Origin: Arthrobacter rhizosphaerae
GTDB taxonomy: Bacteria; Actinomycetota; Actinomycetes; Actinomycetales; Micrococcaceae
Direction of reading: 5' to 3'
Assembly (NCBI RefSeq): GCF_023062595.1
Contig: NZ_JALLAN010000009.1
Span: 62,001 to 126,000, forward strand
Length of the DNA: 64,000 nucleotides
In this document: one piece after another, positions 16,694-24,833 of the stretch
How the letters are laid out: the number at the start of each line of letters is the position of its first letter
How positions within the stretch are numbered: the stretch's first letter is position 1
The notes under the pieces: generated by a model
Seen by the model: the letters and a program-made list of their open reading frames with translations, nothing else
What the model was told of the DNA's origin: nothing
Database searches by the model: none
Translations under genes and position numbers: made by a program

Positions 16694-17373
16694 ATCTGCC
16701 CACCGTCGTCCTGGTCACAGGAACCGATACCGGCGTGGGCAAGACAATGACGACGGCGGCCCTCGCGGCCGTCCTGCACGGAAAGGGGCGCAGCGTCGCT
16801 GTATACAAGCCCTGCCAGTCAGGTGCCTCCAATGGTGATTCCGACACAGCAGAAGTTGCCCGGCTCGCCGGGGCAGTGACAACAGAAACCGGAGTGATGC
16901 TGGGTGAGCCGCTTGCCCCGGTTGCCGCTGCCGCCGTCGATGGCACAGAACTCCCGGGGTTGGCCGTCCACGCCGAGAAGGTGAAAGAACTCGCTGAACG
17001 CCATGATCACGTCCTGGTTGAGGGTGCTGGCGGCCTGCTGGTGGCACTGGATTCCGACGGCGGCACGATGGCGGATCTCGGTTCGCTCCTCAAAGTTGAT
17101 GCGGGGTTCGTGCTGGTGGTCCGCCCTGCACTCGGCACGCTGAACCACACAGCGCTGACCTTGGAAGCATTAGGAGTGAGGGGTCAGCAGGTTGTTGGCA
17201 TAGTGCTCGGGAGCTGGCCCATCGACCCCGAATTCGTGCATCACAGTAACCGGCAGGTGCTCTCGTCGCTGCCGGTCCCCTTCCTTGGTTCCCTTCCCGA
17301 GAATGCCTCTGAACTGTCCCCGGCCGCGTTCCGTTCGGGAGCGGCCGCCTGGTTGAACGGACTGCCGTCATGA
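16690..17373 (+). CDS. bioD: Dethiobiotin synthetase
   Basis: A 227-residue P-loop ATPase that closes the ureido ring of dethiobiotin from DAPA, CO2 and ATP. Walker A is GTDTGVGKT (11-19), then YKPCQSG and VEGAGGLLV, both classic BioD signatures. The ATG at 16690 overlaps the bioF stop and gives the expected length. A longer in-frame reading would run inside bioF. The stop in turn overlaps the P450 ATG. Confidence 0.95.
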   Translation: MNLPTVVLVTGTDTGVGKTMTTAALAAVLHGKGRSVAVYKPCQSGASNGDSDTAEVARLAGAVTTETGVMLGEPLAPVAAAAVDGTELPGLAVHAEKVKELAERHDHVLVEGAGGLLVALDSDGGTMADLGSLLKVDAGFVLVVRPALGTLNHTALTLEALGVRGQQVVGIVLGSWPIDPEFVHHSNRQVLSSLPVPFLGSLPENASELSPAAFRSGAAAWLNGLPS

Positions 17374-18566
17374 ACCCCACACTGTTGACAACGGAAGTCC
17401 CGGGACAGGCGCGGTGCCCGTACCTCGTGGTGCGCGACCCGGAGGCTGTGCGGGAAGTGTTGCATCGGCCCGAGGACTTCAGCCCGGCAAACGCCCTCCT
17501 TGCAGTGACGCCGCTGACGGGGCCGGCCTTGCGGGTGCTGCAGCGCGTGCGCTTCGCGTTGCCCCCGGTGTTGGCCAGTAACGACACTGACACGCATGCC
17601 GGGATCCGCAAGATCGTGGCTGGCTTTTTTTCACCGGCCAAGGTTTCCGCCATGGAACCACGCATCAGGGAGTTGGCGCAGGAAGCCGCCGCGAAAGCTG
17701 CCGAGGAGCTCGCCAGGTCAGGCGAAACGGACCTCGTGCAAACTGTCGCAGCGTTTCCCCCGGCGGTGGTCATGCTCGAACTCCTCGGGCTGCCTGTGAA
17801 GGATCTTGAGGACATCAAGCGGTGGGGCGTTGACTCCATGGAACTGTTCTGGGGCTGGCCGTCCCCTGAACAGCAACTCCAGTTGGCTAAAAGTGCCGCC
17901 GAATTCTATGTCTGGCTGCGTCAGCTCGTCACCGATTCCCTGAACGCTCCAGGGCGCAACCTCTTCAAATCACTGGCCACTCACGGTTTGTCCGTGCCTG
18001 AGATGTGTTCGCTCGGTTATTTCCTGCTGATCGCCGGCCAGGAAACAACCACACAGCTAGTCAGCACTGCATTGTTCCGGCTTCTGGAGGGGTCCGACGT
18101 TGTTGAGGGGACCGGGCGCCTCGACGGTTCCCGGAGCTGGAAGGACGCCGCTTCTCCTGACGGCTCGCGATCCGTCATCAGCCATGTACTTGCGACTGAA
18201 TCGTCTGTCCCTACCTGGCGGCGCGTCGCAGCCCTTGACACGAAGCTTGGAGACGATCTTGTCCCGGCCGGTGCCGAAATCCTGCTTGAACTGAGCGGCA
18301 ACCTGATTACAGCCGATGCCGCGAGCCCGGTCCGGCCCCCGCGGAAGACCACGGGGCAGCCCTCAAAGGCATCCGCTCTGGTGTTTGGCTCGGGTGTCCA
18401 TAGGTGCCTCGGAGCCAAACTCGCCGAACTGGAAGCGGCCATCATTGTCCAGGAGGCAGCAGAGGCACTGCCAGGAATAACTCTGCGGGATACCGATCCG
18501 GACTGGATCAGGTTCCTCTCCTTCCAGGCCCCTCGGACGGTGACCGTAGCGCGGGGCCAACCCTAG
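17370..18566 (+). CDS. Cytochrome P450 ending the biotin operon (BioI-like candidate)
   Basis: A 398-residue soluble bacterial P450. The heme loop is FGSGVHRCLG (339-348) with ligand Cys346, the I-helix oxygen motif is AGQETT (222-227), and the C-helix HxxxR-type motif is at 76-80. The K-helix ExxR is not visible: in the block that normally reads E-L-L-R-x-E-S-P-V, this protein has HVLATESSV (272-280), so both Glu and Arg are replaced. The meander region is also unusual. Its ATG overlaps the bioD stop. By analogy with Bacillus BioI (CYP107H1), which cleaves acyl-ACP to pimeloyl-ACP, it may supply pimelate. That role is inference from context. No ferredoxin or reductase gene lies beside it. 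Confidence 0.88.
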   Translation: MNPTLLTTEVPGQARCPYLVVRDPEAVREVLHRPEDFSPANALLAVTPLTGPALRVLQRVRFALPPVLASNDTDTHAGIRKIVAGFFSPAKVSAMEPRIRELAQEAAAKAAEELARSGETDLVQTVAAFPPAVVMLELLGLPVKDLEDIKRWGVDSMELFWGWPSPEQQLQLAKSAAEFYVWLRQLVTDSLNAPGRNLFKSLATHGLSVPEMCSLGYFLLIAGQETTTQLVSTALFRLLEGSDVVEGTGRLDGSRSWKDAASPDGSRSVISHVLATESSVPTWRRVAALDTKLGDDLVPAGAEILLELSGNLITADAASPVRPPRKTTGQPSKASALVFGSGVHRCLGAKLAELEAAIIVQEAAEALPGITLRDTDPDWIRFLSFQAPRTVTVARGQP

Positions 18567-18632
18567 CTGGGCCAACCGCTAACGAGGCCAACTTAAGCAG
18601 ACGGCGTGAGCAGGCCGCCTTCGGGCAGCTTC

Positions 18633-19613
18633 CTACTCCGATCGTGCCCGGACCATCCCTGCCAGCAGCCCAGGCCCTTCATTCAGCACCAGCTCGCGGA
18701 AGAGCCTCACCTGATCGGGTTCAGCATCGGGGCCGCCGCGCCGTTCCCGCCACGCCAGTCCAATTTCGCGGTACGCGAGCCCTGACTCCAACGGAACGTC
18801 CACCCACCCCAGGTTTCCGGTGTGAGGTGAAACATCCCGGGCTGGCTCCAACCCGTCGGGCGGCAGGATACTGACGCCCAGGCCCGCAGATACCAATCCC
18901 CTGACCGTATGGGAATCCTGGCTCTCAAACGCGATTCGGGGACGGAAGCCCGCTTCCCGGAACAGGGCGTCCGTGAGGGAGCGCAGGCCATATCCAGGTC
19001 CAAGAGCGACAAAGGGGTCCTGCCTGATGTCAGCAAGGCGTGCTCGACTCCGGCCCGCGAGAGGGTGTTGGTGGTGGACCACCAGCCGCAACGGTTCGCG
19101 GTACAGGGCAGCGGAACCGACAGTGCGACTGGGTGACGCCACCGGTGCGGTGAGGGCAAGGTCCGCGGTACCGGCGGCCAGCTCGGCAAGGCAGCCATCC
19201 CTCGCTCCCTGGCTTAGATCGAACGCTGTCTGCGGATAACGGCTCCGGAAGGCACTGATCAGCAGCGGCAGTGTGGCCTCGCCAAAGGTGTGCTGAAAGG
19301 ACACCGCAATGCGGCCCCGCACCACCTCCGATTGATGGCGGACCACGTCAAGTCCCGTCCGGAATTCATCCAACGCTGCCTCGATGTATGGCAGTAGCGC
19401 CTTGGCTGCGGGGGTGAGCCGGACTCCACGGCCCTCGCGGATCAGCAGTTCCGTGCCCACGGCTGCGCTGGCCCTGGCCAGTGCGCGGCTGACGGTCGAT
19501 TGAGGGATGCCCAGCAGTTCGGCGGTTTCGGTGACGTGCTGGGTCCGCCCCAATTCCACAAGGACGGGCAGGAGCGGCAGAAGCTGCACCAGTTGTTTAT
19601 GTTCAACAGTCAC
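18633..19613 (-). CDS. LysR-family transcriptional regulator
   Basis: A 326-residue LysR-type regulator. The winged helix-turn-helix is at the N terminus (HVTETAELLGIPQSTVSRALARA, given in two parts: recognition part QSTVSRALARA). A type-2 periplasmic-binding-like effector domain follows (RGRIAVSFQHTFGEATLP onward). I chose the GTG at 19613 because AAGGAAAGGA lies about 10 bp upstream and the N terminus then fits the family. Longer readings add 36 unrelated residues. It is divergent from the MFS transporter, whose expression it probably controls from the shared 134-bp spacer. The effector is unknown. Confidence 0.9.
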   Translation of the reverse strand: MTVEHKQLVQLLPLLPVLVELGRTQHVTETAELLGIPQSTVSRALARASAAVGTELLIREGRGVRLTPAAKALLPYIEAALDEFRTGLDVVRHQSEVVRGRIAVSFQHTFGEATLPLLISAFRSRYPQTAFDLSQGARDGCLAELAAGTADLALTAPVASPSRTVGSAALYREPLRLVVHHQHPLAGRSRARLADIRQDPFVALGPGYGLRSLTDALFREAGFRPRIAFESQDSHTVRGLVSAGLGVSILPPDGLEPARDVSPHTGNLGWVDVPLESGLAYREIGLAWRERRGGPDAEPDQVRLFRELVLNEGPGLLAGMVRARSE

Positions 19614-19690
19614 GGCTTGCCGTCCTTTCCTTATCCAACACAGGGAATACGCAGGATGCCGGGCCCGCTTGATCAATCCGTATTTGCGAT

Positions 19691-19721
19691 TGATTATATG
19701 AGAATCATGCATTGGATGCAT
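19691..19721. promoter_or_regulatory. Overlapping inverted repeats in the LysR/MFS spacer
   Basis: TGATT-N7-AATCA (19691-19707) is a perfect inverted repeat of the general LysR-operator type. It overlaps by one base with ATGCAT-TGG-ATGCAT (19707-19721). Both lie between the divergent LysR and MFS starts, 27-57 bp before the MFS ATG. Autoregulation and control of the transporter are the likely functions. Confidence 0.5.
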
Positions 19722-19747
19722 CCTTTCGAGAAACCTAGTCTTGGTTC

Positions 19748-21013
19748 ATGCCACACCTTCCGCCAGATGTCTCCGCCAACACCACTTCGAGTCACGTCCA
19801 GCCCTGGGACGGCCATGCCAAGGGTTCGCTCGGGTACCGAAAGGCCCTCGCCGGCCTGGCCTTCGTGGGCGTGGCCACGTTCGCCCAGCTCTACTCCACC
19901 CAGGCAGTGCTGCCCATCATGGCGTCGGACCTCCGCATCACGGCCGCGGAGGCGGCCTTGACGATCTCCCTGGCCACCGTGGGCTTGGCAATCACCGTCA
20001 TCCCATGGTCGTTCCTGGCGGACAGGATCGGGAGGGTACGGGCCATGTCCATAGGCATCTGCGCGGCGACAGTCCTGGGACTGCTGGTTCCACTGGCCTC
20101 CACCTTCCCAGTGCTGCTGGGCCTGCGAATGCTCGAGGGGATGGCTTTGGGCGGCATTCCGGCGATCGCCATCGCCTACCTGAACGAGGAGGTTCACCGG
20201 GCCCATGCGGCCCTCGCCGCGGGAAGCTACGTGGCAGGCACGACCCTGGGAGGACTCGCTGGCCGGCTGGTGGCGGGTCCAGTCGGCGAGCTCTGGGGAT
20301 GGCGGGCAGCAGCCTTGGCGGTGTCCATCCTGGCGACCGTGGCGGCGGTGCTTTTCCTGCTGCTGGTGCCCAGGGCGCGGGGTTTCACGGTGGCACCGGC
20401 GAGCGGCCTTCGGGGAGCATTGAAGACCCTTGCCGGTCATGGCCTCAACCCGCGCTTGTTGGTGCTCTATGTCCAGGCGTTCCTGCTGATGGGCGGCTTT
20501 GTAGCCGTCTACAACTACCTGGGATTCCGTTTGTCCGGGGAGCCCTTCAGCCTGCCGGCCACCGTCATCAGCCTGATTTTCCTCGCATACCTCTCAGGGA
20601 CGGTCTCCTCGCGCTGGGCAGCAGGACTGACGCTGAGGTTCGGCCGCCGGAATGTCCTGTTGGCAGGAATCATCCTGATGGTCCTCGGGCTGGCGCTGAC
20701 ACTGACCCAATTACTGGTTCTTATCCTGGTGGGACTCCTCGTTTTTACCGGCGGCTTCTTTGCGGCCCACAGCATCGGGGCCGGCTGGACAGGCGCGATC
20801 GCCTCGTCGGGCAGGGCCCAGGCGGCATCGCTTTACAACCTTGCCTACTACCTCGGCTCCAGCCTCATCGGCTGGGCAGGCGGACTCGTTTTCCAGTCGT
20901 TGGGCTGGAATGCCCTCGCCCTGACCGTCATGGGACTAGCGTGTACGACGGCGGTAATCACCGCCGTCGTACACGCCCGTTCACATCGTGGAGGGATTGA
21001 GCACCGGTCTTGA
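19748..21013 (+). CDS. MFS transporter (YnfM-like, DHA1 type)
   Basis: A 421-residue 12-helix major facilitator. FLADRIGRVRAM is the cytoplasmic loop 2-3 motif A. TM segments are evident throughout, including FVGVATFAQLYSTQAVLPIM, a stretch characteristic of YnfM/YybF-type exporters. The likely role is proton-coupled efflux of a small molecule, with unknown substrate. It is divergent from a LysR regulator. The 3' end of the coding region contains a perfect 17-bp inverted repeat (20939-20976). The final residues HARSHRGGIEHRS form a short basic tail. Confidence 0.92.
   Translation: MPHLPPDVSANTTSSHVQPWDGHAKGSLGYRKALAGLAFVGVATFAQLYSTQAVLPIMASDLRITAAEAALTISLATVGLAITVIPWSFLADRIGRVRAMSIGICAATVLGLLVPLASTFPVLLGLRMLEGMALGGIPAIAIAYLNEEVHRAHAALAAGSYVAGTTLGGLAGRLVAGPVGELWGWRAAALAVSILATVAAVLFLLLVPRARGFTVAPASGLRGALKTLAGHGLNPRLLVLYVQAFLLMGGFVAVYNYLGFRLSGEPFSLPATVISLIFLAYLSGTVSSRWAAGLTLRFGRRNVLLAGIILMVLGLALTLTQLLVLILVGLLVFTGGFFAAHSIGAGWTGAIASSGRAQAASLYNLAYYLGSSLIGWAGGLVFQSLGWNALALTVMGLACTTAVITAVVHARSHRGGIEHRS
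20939..20976. repeat. Perfect 17-bp inverted repeat inside the MFS gene end
   Basis: GCGTGTACGACGGCGGT, loop AATC, then its exact reverse complement. It encodes residues of the last MFS helix and ends 37 bp before the stop. Such a stable GC-rich hairpin is unusual in coding DNA. It may slow RNA decay or end transcription, but there is no T-tract. Confidence 0.8.
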
Positions 21014-21052
21014 CCGCCCCCGCATGGCGGCGTAGACCTGTGTTCAACGGAA

Positions 21053-21077
21053 GACCGGCCCGTCAATGGGGCCGGTC
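21053..21077 (+). terminator. Intergenic GC hairpin between MFS and sulfite oxidase genes
   Basis: GACCGGCCC, 7-base loop, GGGCCGGTC: a perfect 9-bp stem 40 bp after the MFS stop and 20 bp before the next ATG. No T-run follows, so it could be an intrinsic-like terminator, an attenuator or a transcript-stability element. Confidence 0.45.
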
Positions 21078-21097
21078 CTGAGCAGAATCGCAGCCCC

Positions 21098-22222
21098 ATG
21101 ACCGAGCAGCTACCCCGTTCCCTATCCACGAATCCAGGCGTACCGCCCCAACCGGCGCCGCACGCAACACCCCCCACCCTGGGCCCCCTGACGGCCGAGG
21201 AATTGCAGCTGTCAGCCAGGAACCATTCAATGCCACTGGAGGCGCTGCAGAGAGACATCACTCCCCCGGGGCTGCATTACGTGCTCACCCACTTCGACAT
21301 TCCCTTCGTCGACATCAACTCCTGGCACTTGCGGATCGGCGGAGCAGTGGAGCGGTCCGTGGAACTGAGTATGGCTGCATTGCGCAGGGACCCGATGATC
21401 AGCATCCCGGTGACGCTGGAGTGCGCCGGCAACGGTCGCTCCCTGCTCACTCCCCGGCCCCTCAGCCAGCCCTGGGTGCTTGAGGCGGTAGGAACAGCGG
21501 AATGGTCGGGAGTTCCGCTCGCCTATCTGCTGGCCCAGGCGGGGGTGGACTCGGACGCCGTCGAGGTGCTGTTCACGGGAATGGACGCGGGAGTCCAGGG
21601 AGGCGTTCCCCAACGTTACGCACGGAGCCTGCCCATCTCGGAAGCCATGCGTCCCGACGTTGTCCTCGCCTACGCCATGAACGGCAGCGAACTTCCGCCG
21701 CAGCACGGCTACCCGCTCAGGCTGGTGGTGCCGGGCTGGTACGGCATGACCAGCGTCAAGTGGCTCGAATCCATCCAGGTGCTGAGGCAGCCCTTTGAGG
21801 GCTTCCAGCAGGCTGTCGCGTACCGCTACCAGGAGGACGCGGACGACGCCGGCACACCGGTTTCGCGGATCCAGGTGCGTTCCCTGATGGTCCCGCCGGG
21901 CGTTCCCGACTTCTTCACGCGACGGCGGAATGTTCCGCACGGACCCGTGTTGCTGCAGGGCCGGGCATGGTCCGGGGAGGGTGCCGTGAAGCGCGTGGAA
22001 GTAGGGATCGATGGCAAGTGGAGCGACGCCCAGCTTAAACCGCCGGCCGGGCCTTTCGCCTGGTGCTCGTGGTCCTTGCCATGGGTGGCGGATCCTGGCG
22101 AACACGAGCTTTCCTGCCGGGCCACCGATTCAACGGGTGCCGTGCAGCCGCTTGAGCAGAATTGGAACTATCAGGGGCTGGCGAACAACCAGGTGCAGCG
22201 CATCGCAGTGACCGTTGATTAG
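21098..22222 (+). CDS. Sulfite oxidase-like molybdopterin oxidoreductase
   Basis: A 374-residue protein with the sulfite oxidase Moco domain (residues about 45-250) and a C-terminal Mo-cofactor dimerisation domain (about 255-374). The Mo-ligating cysteine is Cys109 in LECAGNGRS. Other family signatures are WSGVPL and GYPLRLVVPGWYGMTSVKWL. No signal peptide or heme domain is present, so it is probably cytosolic and needs an unidentified electron acceptor. Substrate may be sulfite or a related compound. The gene follows the MFS transporter after a hairpin and precedes a Nudix gene by 21 bp. Confidence 0.9.
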   Translation: MTEQLPRSLSTNPGVPPQPAPHATPPTLGPLTAEELQLSARNHSMPLEALQRDITPPGLHYVLTHFDIPFVDINSWHLRIGGAVERSVELSMAALRRDPMISIPVTLECAGNGRSLLTPRPLSQPWVLEAVGTAEWSGVPLAYLLAQAGVDSDAVEVLFTGMDAGVQGGVPQRYARSLPISEAMRPDVVLAYAMNGSELPPQHGYPLRLVVPGWYGMTSVKWLESIQVLRQPFEGFQQAVAYRYQEDADDAGTPVSRIQVRSLMVPPGVPDFFTRRRNVPHGPVLLQGRAWSGEGAVKRVEVGIDGKWSDAQLKPPAGPFAWCSWSLPWVADPGEHELSCRATDSTGAVQPLEQNWNYQGLANNQVQRIAVTVD

Positions 22223-22243
22223 CCCGGTTCGTCGGGAACACAA

Positions 22244-22720
22244 GTGACGGTTCGCAGCGCAGGCCTCCTGCTGTACCGGTGGAGCAAATCATCGGAGCTG
22301 GAAGTATGGATTGCCCACATGGGCGGACCCTTCTGGGCCCGGAAGAAGGACCATTCGTGGTCCATTCCCAAGGGTGAGTACCTCGACGGGGAAAACCCCC
22401 TGGCGGCTGCGCTGCGCGAGTTTGCTGAGGAAATGGGCAGCCCCGCGCCGCCCGCTGATTACGTCGAACTTGGCGCCTTCCGGCAACCGTCGGGAAAGGT
22501 CATCACGGCCTTTACAGCGGAATCCGGGTTCGATCCCGAGCGGGTTGTGAGTAACACGTTCTCTTTGGAATGGCCTAAAGGATCCGGCAGAGTCCAGGAG
22601 TTTCCCGAGATCGACGAGGCGCGTTGGGTACGAGAGCCTGAGGCACGCTTGAAGCTGGTGAAGGGCCAACTGTCCATTCTCGACGCCCTGATCAGTCATG
22701 TTGGGGGAAGCGGCCCGTGA
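22244..22720 (+). CDS. Nudix hydrolase
   Basis: A 158-residue protein with an intact Nudix box: Gly44, Glu50, Arg58-Glu59, Glu62-Glu63 and Gly65, matching GX5EX7REUXEEXGU. The upstream WSIPKGEY and downstream EFPEIDEARWV belong to the ADP-ribose/diadenosine polyphosphate-type predicted hydrolases. It is metal dependent and cytosolic, with unknown substrate. GTG start at 22244. The stop lies 14 bp from the convergent end of the next small gene. Confidence 0.9.
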   Translation: MTVRSAGLLLYRWSKSSELEVWIAHMGGPFWARKKDHSWSIPKGEYLDGENPLAAALREFAEEMGSPAPPADYVELGAFRQPSGKVITAFTAESGFDPERVVSNTFSLEWPKGSGRVQEFPEIDEARWVREPEARLKLVKGQLSILDALISHVGGSGP

Positions 22721-22733
22721 GGCTGACCTCCCG

Positions 22734-22970
22734 TCAGCGTGGCTCGGGGCTTTCGCCGTTCCCCACAGCCTCAATCCAGTCGATGGCCTCGTCCGAGAAA
22801 TAGAAGCCGGAGGGACCGTTGTTGCCAACCCACCAGGCATCCGTTGCGGTGGAACCCCCCGCGTCAGTAATCTCGGCGACTACCTCCGGAGGGACGGCGT
22901 CACCGTTGTTATCGACCAGCCATTCCCGGGTTGAAGGCTTCAATTGCGGCCACCATTGCTCGATGCTCAT
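22734..22970 (-). CDS. Hypothetical small protein
   Basis: A 78-residue acidic protein, MSIEQWWPQLKPSTREWL at the N terminus and SGFYFSDEAIDWIEAVGNGE near the C terminus. I recognise no domain, but the Trp-rich composition and codon pattern look like real coding sequence. An earlier in-frame start at 23018 would add 16 residues; neither start has a strong ribosome site. It is convergent with the Nudix gene and divergent from the molybdopterin trio. Confidence 0.55.
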   Translation of the reverse strand: MSIEQWWPQLKPSTREWLVDNNGDAVPPEVVAEITDAGGSTATDAWWVGNNGPSGFYFSDEAIDWIEAVGNGESPEPR

Positions 22971-23146
22971 GGCCAAAGTCTGCCACTTTGCCCATGAGTA
23001 TTCGACTGCCACCGGCATCGCCCAAAACTGGGTCCTCCATCTCCTGATAGGGCAGCCAGGAATGTCTGGATAGTCTCAAGCCGTTGGCATATCGTTGGGG
23101 AACCGATCGCAGTCCGACCGGCGCAGCTCCGTAGCGGAGGTACATG

Positions 23147-23740
23147 ATGGGCATTATTTCGTCCGGTTTTCATGGGAGACGCCAGACAGGCAATCCGGCG
23201 TTACCTCCAGGACAACACGAGACAGCCGACTTTCCTGTGCTGACAGCGGGCCCTGCACCTGACATCCCTATACAGGACTGGGAATTCTTCATTGTCACGG
23301 AGCAAGGCCGGAGGCAAGTGTGGTCGTGGGATGCTTTCATGGCCCTTCCGCAAGTCGAGATCCGGACCGACATCCACTGCGTGACAAGCTGGTCCAAGCT
23401 TGGGACGACGTGGCGCGGGGTTTCGCTGGACACCTTGTTCGAGGAGGTGGAAACAAGCTCCGAGTTCACCACCGCACACTCCTACGGTGGATATACAACC
23501 AACGTGCCGCTGCAGGACCTTCTGGATGGCCATGCTTGGGTCGCCTGGGAATTCGATGGACACCCGCTTGAACGCGCCCACGGAGGACCTGCCCGCCTCC
23601 TGGTGCCTCACTTGTACTTTTGGAAGAGCGCCAAGTGGATCAATGGCATCGAACTGACACAGGACGACGTTCCAGGCTTCTGGGAATCCAACGGCTACCA
23701 CATGTACGGGGACCCCTGGCGGGAAGAGCGCTACTCATGA
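23147..23740 (+). CDS. YedY/MsrP-like molybdopterin-dependent oxidoreductase
   Basis: A 197-residue compact sulfite oxidase-like domain. IHCVTSWSKLGTTWRGV carries the Mo-ligand cysteine (Cys78 from this start), and LVPHLYFWKSAKWINGIEL is the typical late motif of YedY-like proteins. There is no Tat or Sec signal, unlike periplasmic MsrP, so it should act in the cytosol. GGAGG at 23136-23140 fits the ATG at 23147 best; an ATG at 23144 is also possible. It is followed after 10 bp by a flavin reductase and then a DUF6510 protein, probably one operon in which the reductase feeds electrons to or from the Mo centre. Confidence 0.88.
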   Translation: MGIISSGFHGRRQTGNPALPPGQHETADFPVLTAGPAPDIPIQDWEFFIVTEQGRRQVWSWDAFMALPQVEIRTDIHCVTSWSKLGTTWRGVSLDTLFEEVETSSEFTTAHSYGGYTTNVPLQDLLDGHAWVAWEFDGHPLERAHGGPARLLVPHLYFWKSAKWINGIELTQDDVPGFWESNGYHMYGDPWREERYS

Positions 23741-23750
23741 GGCAGAAGTC

Positions 23751-24488
23751 ATGAGCACCTTGTGGCGCGTCGCGGACGTCGTCAGCGGGACGCCGGAAAC
23801 TGAAACAGCCAGGACCATCGGACTGCGGGTGGACGGCCTGATGGGAAACCTCGCCGGCCAGCATATCGATATTCGCCTCACGGCAGACGACGGCTACACG
23901 GCTGTCCGATCCTACTCGGTGGCTACGGCCGGCATGGACGAGCTCCTCGAGATCACCGTTGACGAATTGACTAACGGGGAGGTCTCACCCTACCTGGTCA
24001 GGCACTTGGCGGTCGGGGACCGGCTGGAAATCCGTGGACCTGTGGGAGGCTGGTTCGTCTGGCGGCCGGCCAACCCGAACCCGGTTCAGCTGATTGCAGG
24101 AGGATCCGGCGTCGTGCCCCTCATGTCCATGATCCGGGCTCATGAGGCATCCCCGAATCCGTCACCATTCCGGCTGCTCTACTCGCTCAAATCACCGGAA
24201 GCGGCATTCTATCGGGAAGAACTGTTCATACTGGGCCGGGAATCCCCCAAACTCACGGTCGACTACGTCTACACGCGGGCGGTACCCCCGGGCTGGCCGA
24301 CTGCTGCGAAACGGCTGTCGGCCGAAACACTGCTGGCGAAGATCCTCCCGGCGGAAGACACGCCCGACTTCTTCATCTGTGGTCAAACAGTCTTTGTTGA
24401 GACAGTCGCAGAATGGCTCGTGCAGGCAGGCTATCCGGCCGCGTCGATCAGGACTGAACGCTTCGGCGGAACGGGAGGGACCCCGTGA
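23751..24488 (+). CDS. Ferredoxin reductase-like FAD/NAD(P)-binding oxidoreductase
   Basis: A 245-residue protein of the ferredoxin-NADP reductase superfamily. FAD-binding RSYSVATA (53-60), NAD-binding GGSGVVPLMSM (117-127) and the C-terminal FFICGQT with Cys210. It has no C-terminal 2Fe-2S domain. It probably moves electrons between NAD(P)H and its operon partner, the Mo oxidoreductase, although that pairing is inference. The stop overlaps the next GTG by four bases. Confidence 0.9.
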   Translation: MSTLWRVADVVSGTPETETARTIGLRVDGLMGNLAGQHIDIRLTADDGYTAVRSYSVATAGMDELLEITVDELTNGEVSPYLVRHLAVGDRLEIRGPVGGWFVWRPANPNPVQLIAGGSGVVPLMSMIRAHEASPNPSPFRLLYSLKSPEAAFYREELFILGRESPKLTVDYVYTRAVPPGWPTAAKRLSAETLLAKILPAEDTPDFFICGQTVFVETVAEWLVQAGYPAASIRTERFGGTGGTP

Positions 24489-24832
24489 CCGTCAACAACG
24501 GCTCATCTGCTCCGGGCGCTGAAGATCAGGGCGCCGAGGACCAGGACATCGCCGCAACCGCAGGCAATCCAATCCCCCATCTCGACGGGAATGCGGCAGC
24601 AGGTGCACTGTGGGAACTCTTCCGCATTGACATCATTGCAGCGATTGGACGCTGCAACCACTGCGGCAACATCCGGGCGTTCGGCGAGGCGTCAGTCTAT
24701 GCCGACGGCCCGGGAATCGTTGTCCGCTGCAAGTCCTGTGAGGGTGTTCTGCTGCGCCTGGTGGAGACTCCCACCCAGTTCTGGCTCGATCTGAGCGGCC
24801 TCAGCTACTTGCAGATCGATCGCGAGGACTAG
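24485..24832 (+). CDS. DUF6510-like zinc-ribbon protein
   Basis: A 115-residue protein with an acidic, low-complexity N terminus (1-35) and two CxxC knuckles, Cys57/Cys60 (CNHC) and Cys82/Cys85 (CKSC), which should bind zinc or an Fe-S cluster. ALWELFRIDI and FWLDLSGLSYLQI flank them. It matches what is called DUF6510, commonly found beside oxidoreductases of this kind. Its GTG overlaps the reductase stop, so it belongs to the trio. A role as electron carrier or assembly factor is possible but unproven. Confidence 0.75.
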   Translation: MTVNNGSSAPGAEDQGAEDQDIAATAGNPIPHLDGNAAAGALWELFRIDIIAAIGRCNHCGNIRAFGEASVYADGPGIVVRCKSCEGVLLRLVETPTQFWLDLSGLSYLQIDRED

Positions 24833-24833
24833 G

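Noticed and set aside
18555..18592. Three GGCCAAC copies around the P450 stop
   Set aside because: Spacing of 15 and 16 bp is suggestive, but the motif is short and overlaps the last codons, so chance is a sufficient explanation.
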